A stretch of 5,011 nt of DNA, taken from positions 1 to 5,011 of the forward strand of contig CAAEPN010000016.1 in assembly GCA_900757905.1 (NCBI GenBank), given 5' to 3'. The DNA is from Clostridia bacterium (GTDB lineage Bacteria > Bacillota > Clostridia > Oscillospirales > CAG-382). A program made the translations under genes and the position numbers. Position 1 is the stretch's first letter. Each line of letters starts with the position of its first letter. Positions 1-5,011 of the stretch are shown piece by piece. The notes beneath the pieces are model-generated. The model ran no database searches. It was given only the letters and a program-made list of their open reading frames with translations, and was not told the origin of the DNA.

Positions 1-1
1 C

Positions 2-20
2 TTGCCACTGGCAACTTTTT
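2..20 (+). terminator. Possible rho-independent terminator of an upstream gene
   Basis: TTGCC (2-6) and GGCAA (10-14) form a perfect stem around the 3-nt loop ACT, followed directly by C and five T residues (16-20). This is the layout of a small intrinsic terminator for a gene lying left of the window. The stem is only 5 bp, with a sixth possible A-T pair that would leave a one-base loop, so it would be weak. The upstream gene is not visible, so the role is an inference. Confidence 0.4.
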
Positions 21-45
21 GCACGTCCGAGCAGCTGCTTTTTGG

Positions 46-69
46 TTCTTTTTGCAGAAGCAAAAAGAA
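46..69. repeat. Perfect 10-bp inverted repeat with 4-nt loop
   Basis: TTCTTTTTGC (46-55) and GCAAAAAGAA (60-69) are exact reverse complements around the loop AGAA. There is no T-run on either outer side, so it does not look like a standard terminator in either direction. The left arm also shares the 9-mer CTTTTTGCA with positions 15-23, so the right arm could pair with either copy. It could be a dispersed intergenic palindrome or part of a structured leader. Confidence 0.65.
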
Positions 70-87
70 TAAACCCGTTTCCCTTTC

Positions 88-118
88 GGGAACTTCCTGA
101 TAAGCAGGAAGTTTGCCC
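88..118. repeat. Strong stem-loop, 9-bp perfect stem plus extension
   Basis: AACTTCCTG (91-99) and CAGGAAGTT (105-113) pair perfectly around the 5-nt loop ATAAG. GGG (88-90) can add three pairs with CCC (116-118) if TG (114-115) is bulged out, giving a roughly 12-bp stem. No T-tract follows, so it is not a classical terminator. Its base shares 88-92 with the smaller TTCCC/GGGAA hairpin at 79-92, making the two mutually exclusive. The function is unknown. Confidence 0.65.
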
Positions 119-135
119 CTGTCGCGGCATTTCCC

Positions 136-150
136 GGCGGCTGAGCCGCC
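136..150. repeat. GC-rich 6-bp hairpin with triloop
   Basis: GGCGGC (136-141) and GCCGCC (145-150) are exact reverse complements around TGA. No T-tract follows. It is one of several triloop hairpins in the non-coding parts of this window. Confidence 0.5.
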
Positions 151-157
151 CCATACC

Positions 158-178
158 TGTACACGCAGAACATGTACA
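158..178. repeat. Paired TGTACA palindromes, 15-nt period
   Basis: The self-complementary hexamer TGTACA occurs at 158-163 and again at 173-178, separated by 9 nt. The copies could pair as a 6-bp hairpin or be two half-sites for a DNA-binding protein. They lie 64 nt or more upstream of the preferred thrC start, a reasonable place for an operator, but no regulator is identified. Confidence 0.35.
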
Positions 179-187
179 AATACGCGC

Positions 188-200
188 TGCTTCGCAAGCA
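188..200. repeat. Short hairpin with CGC triloop upstream of thrC
   Basis: TGCTT (188-192) and AAGCA (196-200) form a perfect 5-bp stem around CGC. It is followed by TTATTCC and a weaker CGGC/GCCG hairpin (207-218) just before the A-rich stretch that leads into the thrC ribosome binding site. Such a short stem could arise by chance; it matters only as part of the cluster. Confidence 0.35.
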
Positions 201-227
201 TTATTCCGGCTACCGCCGTAAAAAAAT

Positions 228-233
228 AAAGGA
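228..233 (+). promoter_or_regulatory. thrC ribosome binding site, decides the start codon
   Basis: AAAGGA lies 8 nt before the ATG at 242, the ideal Shine-Dalgarno distance. The other in-frame ATG, at 233, overlaps this motif and would have no spacer, so it is a poor start. The A-rich stretch at 220-230 would keep the site unstructured. Confidence 0.7.
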
Positions 234-241
234 TGAAAAAA

Positions 242-1729
242 ATGAACTATTTCAGCACCAGATGTACCACAAAAACCTCTCCGAAAACCTCCGCTGAGGT
301 CATTAAACAGGGTCTTGCCGAGGACGGCGGCCTGTTCATGCCGGAATTCATTCCGCAGATTGATTTTCCTTTCATCGAAAAACTCTGTAACCTTTCCTAT
401 CCCGAACGCGCCGCGGAAATTCTCTCGCTCTTCTTGACCGATTATACATATGACGAGCTTTTGCAGTGCACACGCGACGCCTATGAACATACCTTCGACG
501 GCTTCGCCGCTCCCGTAAGCATGCTTGTCGGCGACGACCTGCGCGTCCTTGAGCTTTGGCATGGCCCGACCTGCGCCTTCAAGGATATGGCGCTCCAAAT
601 TATGCCGCGCCTGCTGTCGCTCGCCCTCAAAAAGACCGGTGAAAACCGCACCGCCCATATCTTGGTCGCCACCTCCGGCGATACCGGCAAGGCTGCTTTG
701 GAGGGCTATAAGGACGTCGAACAGGTCAAGATCACCGTCTTTTATCCCGAAGACGGCGTCAGCCGCATGCAAAAGCTGCAAATGGCCACCCAAGAGGGCG
801 AAAACGTCCGCGTCTATGCCATCAAAGGCAACTTTGACGACGCACAGACCGGCGTCAAACGCATCTTCGCCGACAGCGCCTTTAACGACAAGCTCCATGA
901 AAACGGCATGTTCCTATCCAGCGCCAACTCCATCAACTGGGGCAGACTTGCACCGCAGATCGTTTACTATGTGTCCGCCTACTGCGATCTTCTCAAGGAA
1001 AATGACATCGCTCTCGGCGAAAAAGTCGATGTCACCGTCCCGACCGGCAACTTCGGCAACATCTTTGCCGCCTATATCGCCAAACGCATGGGACTTCCGA
1101 TCGGTACACTCGTCTGCGCGTCCAATAAAAACAATATCTTGACCGACTTCTTAAACACCGGCGTCTATGACCGCAACCGCACCTTCTATACCACCATGTC
1201 GCCGTCTATGGACATTCTCATTTCCTCCAATCTCGAACGGCTCCTGTATCTCATCGCAGGTCCCGAAAAGACGGCTTCGTATATGAAACAGCTCTCCGAG
1301 ACCGGCCGCTATGAGGTGGAAAAGGACGTCCTTGACGAGATCCAAAAGAATTTCCGCGCTTACTTCTGCGACGAGGAAAAATGCGCTTCTACCATCCGCG
1401 GCATGTTCCGCAAATATTCGTATGTGCTCGATCCGCATACCTCCGTCGCCGTCTATGCCGCCGAACGCTTCATCACCGATTATCAGACCGGCTTTAAGAA
1501 TATCGTCGCTTCCACGGCAAGTCCCTATAAATTTGCCGCCGATGTCATGCGTTCGCTTGACCGCGACGTGACCGGCCTTGCCGATAAAGACGTCCTCGAA
1601 GCGCTTTCGGATTACAGCAAAACCGAAATTCCCGCGCCGCTCGCTTCGCTCTTCACCAAAAAGGTACGCTTTACCGACAGTATCGAAAAGGATACTGCTT
1701 CCATGGAAAAAGCCGTTTTAAACGCATAG
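242..1729 (+). CDS. thrC: Threonine synthase
   Basis: Pyridoxal-phosphate enzyme catalysing the last step of threonine synthesis, O-phospho-L-homoserine to L-threonine plus phosphate, in the cytosol. Numbering from the ATG at 242 (495 aa): the N-terminal domain begins MNYFSTRC and contains GLAEDGGLFMPE (about 24-35), typical of the family. The PLP lysine is K114 in HGPTCAFKDMALQ. SGDTG (145-149) and NSINWGR (229-235) are further active-site segments, and PTGNFGN (267-273) is the glycine-rich loop that holds the PLP phosphate. DPHTSVA (397-403) and STASPYKF (425-432) mark the C-terminal part. The length fits the bacterial ThrC class of about 450-500 aa. The ATG at 242 is preferred over 233 because AAAGGA sits 8 nt upstream of it. 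It is the first gene of the apparent thrC-murD-proA run; hom and thrB are not in the window. No defect is seen. Confidence 0.96.
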   Translation: MNYFSTRCTTKTSPKTSAEVIKQGLAEDGGLFMPEFIPQIDFPFIEKLCNLSYPERAAEILSLFLTDYTYDELLQCTRDAYEHTFDGFAAPVSMLVGDDLRVLELWHGPTCAFKDMALQIMPRLLSLALKKTGENRTAHILVATSGDTGKAALEGYKDVEQVKITVFYPEDGVSRMQKLQMATQEGENVRVYAIKGNFDDAQTGVKRIFADSAFNDKLHENGMFLSSANSINWGRLAPQIVYYVSAYCDLLKENDIALGEKVDVTVPTGNFGNIFAAYIAKRMGLPIGTLVCASNKNNILTDFLNTGVYDRNRTFYTTMSPSMDILISSNLERLLYLIAGPEKTASYMKQLSETGRYEVEKDVLDEIQKNFRAYFCDEEKCASTIRGMFRKYSYVLDPHTSVAVYAAERFITDYQTGFKNIVASTASPYKFAADVMRSLDRDVTGLADKDVLEALSDYSKTEIPAPLASLFTKKVRFTDSIEKDTASMEKAVLNA

Positions 1730-1778
1730 CAAAAGCGCCCTTTTTCGCAAATTTCTACATCTTCCGGAGGAAAACTCT

Positions 1779-3242
1779 ATGTACTCCAATCCAAAGCTTG
1801 CCGAATACAAAGCCTTTTTAAAAGGGAAGACCGCGTCGGTCATCGGCGTTGGCATAAGCAATATTCCGCTTATCGATTTTTTGCTTGAAAACGGCGTTAC
1901 GGTCACCGCACGCGATAAAAAAGACCGCGAAAAGCTTATCGCAAACCCAAGGCTCGACATGCAGCGCCTTGAACAAGCCGGCGTGCGCTTTATCACCGGC
2001 GAAAACTATCTTTCGGATATAAAAGAACAGATCGTTTTCAAAAGTCCCGGCGTGCGCTTCGATAAGCCGGAAATTTTAGAAGCCTATCGGAACGGCTCGC
2101 TCATTACCAGCGAAATGGAAGCCTTTTTGTCGCTGTGTCCGGCAAAGATCATCGCCGTGACCGGCAGCAACGGCAAGACCACCACTACCACGCTTGTTTC
2201 GGAAATGTTAAAAAACGCCGGTCACACGGTATGGCTCGGCGGCAACATCGGCAAACCGCTTTTGCCGGATATTGAAAAGATCGAACCCGGCCATTTTGCC
2301 GTGCTTGAGCTTTCCAGCTTCCAGTTACACACCGTCAACCGCTTTGAAAACAAAGGACTGCCGTTTGCGCATATCGAATTTCCGGATGTCGGCGTTCTCA
2401 CCAATATCTCGCCCAATCACCTCGATTGGCACACCGATATGGAGGAATATGCTGTCGCCAAACGCGCGATCTTTACGCATATGAAGCCGCACGGCGTGTT
2501 TGTCGCCAACCGTGTGAGCGACGACTATGTGCGCCGCTTTGCCGCCGAAGCCGAAAATGAAGGTTATACGGTTCGTACTTTTTCTGCGCACGACGGAAGC
2601 ACACCGCATGGCGGCTGTGTCCAAAACGGAAACTTCACCATCGACGGAAAAGAGCTGTTTCCGCTAAGCGAAATTCGCGTGCCCGGTTTACATAATGTTG
2701 AAAACTTCATGGCTGCCGCTCTTGCCGTATGGGATTACGTCACGCCCGACGCCATTCTGAAGACCGCGCGCACCTTTACCGGCGTGGCGCACCGATTGGA
2801 GCTTGTAGCCGAAAAAGACGGCGTGCGCTTTTATAACAGCTCGATCGACTCCTCACCGTCGCGCACCGAAGCGGCGCTCAGCTGCTTCGGCCGGGAATAT
2901 GACGGCCGGATCAATTTGATTTTAGGCGGCTATGACAAGCATATTCCGTTTGATTCGCTTGCCGCGCCGGTCTGCGATCATCGCTGTCGGGCCTTTATTA
3001 CGGGCGCAACCGGCGACGCGATATATAAGGCCATTTCGGAAAGCGCGTTTTATGACCCGGCCAAGGTCATGCTTGTGCGGTGTGCGGATTTTGACGCCGC
3101 CGTAAGAGCCGCCTGTGCGGCAGCACTGCCGGACGACGTGGTCTTGCTGTCACCGGCATGCGCGTCATTTGACGAATTTGGCAATTTTGAGGAACGCGGC
3201 GAAAGATTCCGCCGATTGGTAAAGGATTTTATCGCCGATTAA
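1779..3242 (+). CDS. murD: UDP-N-acetylmuramoyl-L-alanine--D-glutamate ligase
   Basis: Cytosolic Mur ligase that adds D-glutamate to UDP-MurNAc-L-Ala using ATP, the second amino-acid addition of peptidoglycan synthesis. Three domains are visible in 487 aa. The N-terminal Rossmann-like UDP-binding part contains GVGISNIPLIDFLLENG (about 23-39). The central ATPase has the P-loop GSNGKTTTT (129-137, K133), GGNIGKP (154-160), LELSSFQL (176-183), NISPNHLDWH (209-218), K228 in YAVAKRAIF as the likely carbamylated lysine, and HNVEN (305-309). The C-terminal domain has HRLELV (338-343), GGYDKHIPF (383-391) and SPACASFDEFGNFEERG (458-474). The protein is longer than the roughly 440-aa E. coli enzyme, partly through a segment near 186-203. 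The usual DSKATN motif is replaced by NSSIDSSPSRT (353-363), a form I associate with clostridial MurD. GGAGG at 1766-1770, 8 nt upstream, supports the ATG. The 49-nt gap after thrC has no terminator, so co-transcription is likely. Confidence 0.94.
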   Translation: MYSNPKLAEYKAFLKGKTASVIGVGISNIPLIDFLLENGVTVTARDKKDREKLIANPRLDMQRLEQAGVRFITGENYLSDIKEQIVFKSPGVRFDKPEILEAYRNGSLITSEMEAFLSLCPAKIIAVTGSNGKTTTTTLVSEMLKNAGHTVWLGGNIGKPLLPDIEKIEPGHFAVLELSSFQLHTVNRFENKGLPFAHIEFPDVGVLTNISPNHLDWHTDMEEYAVAKRAIFTHMKPHGVFVANRVSDDYVRRFAAEAENEGYTVRTFSAHDGSTPHGGCVQNGNFTIDGKELFPLSEIRVPGLHNVENFMAAALAVWDYVTPDAILKTARTFTGVAHRLELVAEKDGVRFYNSSIDSSPSRTEAALSCFGREYDGRINLILGGYDKHIPFDSLAAPVCDHRCRAFITGATGDAIYKAISESAFYDPAKVMLVRCADFDAAVRAACAAALPDDVVLLSPACASFDEFGNFEERGERFRRLVKDFIAD

Positions 3243-3273
3243 CATAAGCAAAAAATACAACGGAGAATCCACA

Positions 3274-4518
3274 ATGAACGAAAAACTGATAGAAATCGGG
3301 AAAGCCGCCAAAGAAGCGGCATTTACCCTTGCTTCGGCCGGCGCAAAGAAGGACGAAGCGCTTGAATACATGAGTAAGGAACTGTTGGCCGACACGCCGT
3401 TTATTTTAGAGGAAAACGCGATCGACGTTCAAAATGCCCGCGCCAAGGGCATTACCGAGGCCATGATCGACCGGCTCACGCTGACCAAGGCGCGTATAGA
3501 AGCCATAGCGAACGCGCTCTTAAAGGTCAAAGCGCTGCCCGACCCGTTAAGCGAGGGCACGCTCACACTTCGTCCGAACGGATTGAATATCCAAAAAGTA
3601 CGCGTGCCGCTAGGCGTTATCGGTATCATTTACGAAGCGCGTCCGAACGTGACGGCCGACGCGGCGGCGCTCTGCTTAAAGAGTGGCAACGCCGTGATAC
3701 TCCGCGGCGGCAGCGAAGCCATCCACTCCAATCTTGCAATTGAAAAAAGCTTGCGGAATGCATTGAAAAAGGCCGGACTTCCGGCAGACGCGGTACAGGT
3801 GCTTTCGGACACTTCGCGCGAAACAGCCGTCAACTTTATGAAGCTTGAGGGCTATCTTGATCTGCTCATTCCGCGCGGCGGAAAAGGGCTCATTCAGAGC
3901 GTTGTGAAAAATGCGACTGTGCCGGTCATCGAAACGGGAGCCGGCAACTGCCACGTGTATGCGGACAAGTACGCTGACCTTGCCATGGCGCTTGAAATCA
4001 TCGACAACGCCAAGACCCAGCGGCCGTCGGTATGCAACGCGGCGGAAAATCTATTGGTACATAAAGATATCGCTAAAGAATTCTTACCCATGGTAAAAAC
4101 GCGCTTGTGCGGCAAGGGTGTGGAGCTTCGCGGCTGTGAGCGGACGCTTGCTATTCTTCCCGACATCACAAAAGCCACGGAAGAAGACTTTTTCACAGAG
4201 TATGACAATTATATTTTATCGGTCAAGATCGTCGATTCGGTAGAACAGGCAGTTTCGCACATCAATACGCACGGCACAAAGCACAGCGAAGCCATTGTGA
4301 CCGAAAGCATGGAAAATGCAGCCTATTTTACGCAGAATATCGACGCGGCGGCTGTCTATGTCAACGCGTCCACACGCTTTACCGACGGAGAGGAATTCGG
4401 CTTTGGCGCGGAGATCGGCATATCGACACAGAAACTACATGTGCGCGGCCCGATGGGACTTGAGGCCTTGACGACCACGAAGTATATTGTCCGCGGAAAC
4501 GGGCAGGTGCGCCGGTAA
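3274..4518 (+). CDS. proA: Gamma-glutamyl phosphate reductase (glutamate-5-semialdehyde dehydrogenase)
   Basis: Second enzyme of proline synthesis: NADPH-dependent reduction of L-glutamyl 5-phosphate to glutamate 5-semialdehyde, which cyclises to pyrroline-5-carboxylate. It belongs to the aldehyde dehydrogenase fold and acts in the cytosol. The 414-aa length is normal for ProA. Visible signatures are VPLGVIGIIYEARPNVTADAA (about 111-131), KSGNAVILRGGSEA (136-149) in the cofactor-binding domain, LIPRGGKGLI (198-207), ETGAGNCHVYAD (220-231), the catalytic cysteine C254 in QRPSVCNAAENLL, and the C-terminal FGFGAEIGISTQKLHVRGPMGLEALTT-type signature (positions 375-401). GGAG at 3262-3265, 8 nt before the ATG, supports the start. 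It lies 31 nt after murD with no terminator, so it is probably in the same operon. Its usual partner proB (glutamate 5-kinase) is not in the window: murD lies upstream and an acyl-CoA ligase downstream. All key residues are intact. Confidence 0.96.
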   Translation: MNEKLIEIGKAAKEAAFTLASAGAKKDEALEYMSKELLADTPFILEENAIDVQNARAKGITEAMIDRLTLTKARIEAIANALLKVKALPDPLSEGTLTLRPNGLNIQKVRVPLGVIGIIYEARPNVTADAAALCLKSGNAVILRGGSEAIHSNLAIEKSLRNALKKAGLPADAVQVLSDTSRETAVNFMKLEGYLDLLIPRGGKGLIQSVVKNATVPVIETGAGNCHVYADKYADLAMALEIIDNAKTQRPSVCNAAENLLVHKDIAKEFLPMVKTRLCGKGVELRGCERTLAILPDITKATEEDFFTEYDNYILSVKIVDSVEQAVSHINTHGTKHSEAIVTESMENAAYFTQNIDAAAVYVNASTRFTDGEEFGFGAEIGISTQKLHVRGPMGLEALTTTKYIVRGNGQVRR

Positions 4519-4532
4519 ACATACGCGTCTTT

Positions 4533-4623
4533 ATGGCCGCAAAGCGGCGCATGGCTGCGACAGCCACCAAGATAGCCGCCGCAGACGGCAGAAAGCCGTG
4601 TCCTTTTCCGGCAAAAAGCGCCG
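4533..4623. repeat. Series of small hairpins between proA and the ligase
   Basis: Four inverted repeats follow in close order: GCCGC/GCGGC (4536-4548, loop AAA), TGGCTG/CAGCCA (4552-4566, loop CGA), ACGGC/GCCGT (4585-4599, loop AGAAA) and CGGC/GCCG (4609-4623, loop AAAAAGC). The third is followed by GTCCTTTT, so it could act as a weak terminator or attenuator after proA, but the T-run is short and displaced. The rest of the 134-nt gap shows no gene and no clear promoter. Confidence 0.45.
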
Positions 4624-4635
4624 AACAAACACAAA

Positions 4636-4641
4636 AAGGAG
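4636..4641 (+). promoter_or_regulatory. Ribosome binding site of the acyl-CoA ligase gene
   Basis: AAGGAG ends 11 nt before the ATG at 4653, slightly longer than the 8-nt spacing of the other three genes but still workable. No alternative in-frame ATG, GTG or TTG lies at a better distance, so it supports the start at 4653. Confidence 0.65.
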
Positions 4642-4652
4642 ATTAACCTACG

Positions 4653-5011
4653 ATGGAAAAAGAAACTCTTGTCTATGACGTCCGCCCGATCTCAACCATT
4701 CGCGAGCTCATCGAAACCAGCGCCGACGAGTTTAAAAATCGCACTGCGTTTGTCTTAAAAAAAGACGATAAGCTCTATGAAAAACGCTATCATGAGGTCA
4801 TGACGGAGGTCAAAAACTTTGCCGCATACTTGAACGCACACGGCTTTGAGGGCAAACGGGTTGCCGTCATCGGCAAAAACTCCTATCAATGGGCGCTCAC
4901 TTACCTTGCCGTCACCAGCGGTACCGGCGTTATCGTCCCGGTCGATAAAGATCTAAAAGCACCCGAAATAACCAATATTCTGAGACTTTCCGAAGCGGCC
5001 GCCGTCGTCTA
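4653..5011 (+). CDS. AMP-forming acyl-CoA ligase, N-terminal part (runs off the window)
   Basis: The first 119 codons plus two bases are present and no stop is reached. The reading matches the N-terminal subdomain of AMP-binding (ANL superfamily) enzymes, closest in style to long-chain fatty acid-CoA ligases. It has TIRELIETSADEFKNRTAF (15-33), RYHEVMTEVKNFAAYLNAHG (45-64), KRVAVIGKNSYQWALTYLAV (68-87) and GTGVIVPVDKDLKAPEITNI (90-109). Such enzymes make an acyl-adenylate and then the CoA thioester. The AMP-binding loop, acid-binding pocket and catalytic lysine lie beyond the window, so the substrate cannot be judged. Other ANL members, such as an acyl-ACP synthetase or an adenylation domain, remain possible. 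There is no signal peptide. It is separated from proA by a 134-nt hairpin-rich gap, so operon membership is uncertain. Confidence 0.85.
   Translation, partial: MEKETLVYDVRPISTIRELIETSADEFKNRTAFVLKKDDKLYEKRYHEVMTEVKNFAAYLNAHGFEGKRVAVIGKNSYQWALTYLAVTSGTGVIVPVDKDLKAPEITNILRLSEAAAVV

Larger units (their letters stand above)
21..227. other. Non-coding, palindrome-rich region upstream of thrC
   Basis: About 200 nt without a supportable gene. It holds a series of short inverted repeats: GCAGCTGC (31-38), a 10-bp stem at 46-69, TTCCC/GGGAA (79-92), a 9-bp stem at 91-113, GGCGGC/GCCGCC (136-150), two TGTACA words (158-178), TGCTT/AAGCA (188-200) and CGGC/GCCG (207-218). I see no T-box signature (AGGGTGGNACC), no known riboswitch core and no Thr-rich leader peptide. 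No convincing -35/-10 pair was found; CATTAT at 199-204 is a poor -10 without a matching -35. The region presumably holds the thrC promoter and a structured 5' leader, but this cannot be fixed from sequence alone. Confidence 0.6.

Noticed and set aside
1..72. Short + strand frame ending at TAA 70-72, possibly the C-terminus of an upstream gene
   Set aside because: Only 23 codons. The end is read entirely from the 46-69 inverted repeat, and a terminator-like hairpin at 2-20 suggests the upstream gene has already ended.
173..204. Possible sigma-A promoter using TGTACA (-35) and CATTAT (-10)
   Set aside because: Each box matches only four of six consensus bases and the spacer is 20 nt, so it cannot be called.
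3..221. Open frame on the + strand from the window edge to TAA at 219-221 (72 codons)
   Set aside because: It runs straight through several perfect palindromes, contains no ATG, and its translation, with scattered Cys, Pro and Arg, resembles no family I know. It could only be real as the tail of an upstream gene, which I cannot exclude but do not support.
525..1142. Long + strand frame (205 codons) within thrC
   Set aside because: An alternative-frame shadow of thrC: Ser/Pro/Arg-rich low-complexity translation with no family motifs, while the thrC frame holds all conserved PLP-enzyme signatures.
1731..1745. AAAAG/CTTTT hairpin with following T just after the thrC stop
   Set aside because: The stem is 5 bp and almost all A-T, too weak for a terminator, and murD follows closely with its own strong ribosome binding site.
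3894..4208. Minus-strand frame of 104 codons opposite proA
   Set aside because: It lies antisense to the conserved catalytic part of ProA, has no plausible ribosome binding site noted and no recognisable domain.
4533..4646. Small + strand reading frame of 37 codons in the proA-ligase gap, Ala- and Lys/Arg-rich
   Set aside because: No Shine-Dalgarno motif precedes its ATG, its composition is explained by the GC-rich hairpins, and its end overlaps the ribosome binding site of the next gene.

Overview
The window carries three complete housekeeping genes and the beginning of a fourth, all on the + strand: threonine synthase (thrC), a MurD-type peptidoglycan ligase (murD), gamma-glutamyl phosphate reductase (proA), and the N-terminus of an AMP-forming acyl-CoA ligase cut off by the window end. 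Purine-rich Shine-Dalgarno sites 8 nt before most starts, moderate GC content and the flavour of the proteins point to a Gram-positive anaerobe of the Clostridia, most likely Oscillospiraceae/Ruminococcaceae-like. Pointers are ThrC with STASPYKF near its C-terminus, and MurD with NSSIDSSPSRT and GGYDKHIPF. The taxon is inferred from motif memory, not from a search.

Layout: 1-232 is non-coding and consists largely of short inverted repeats, starting with a possible terminator of an unseen upstream gene. thrC follows (242-1729), then a 49-nt gap, murD (1779-3242), a 31-nt gap and proA (3274-4518). A 134-nt gap, also rich in small hairpins, separates proA from the acyl-CoA ligase (4653 to beyond 5011). 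The short gaps and the absence of a terminator between thrC, murD and proA suggest one transcript. The ligase may be on that transcript or have its own promoter.

Functionally the genes are metabolic neighbours rather than one pathway. ThrC makes threonine, MurD adds D-glutamate to the cell-wall precursor, ProA converts gamma-glutamyl phosphate to the semialdehyde used for proline, and the ligase activates a carboxylic acid, probably fatty. MurD and ProA both draw on glutamate pools, but that is a loose link. No mobile element, CRISPR array, tRNA or rRNA was seen, and I found no convincing sign of an undescribed system. The points most worth a second look are the two hairpin-rich intergenic stretches and the non-canonical C-terminal substrate motif of MurD.
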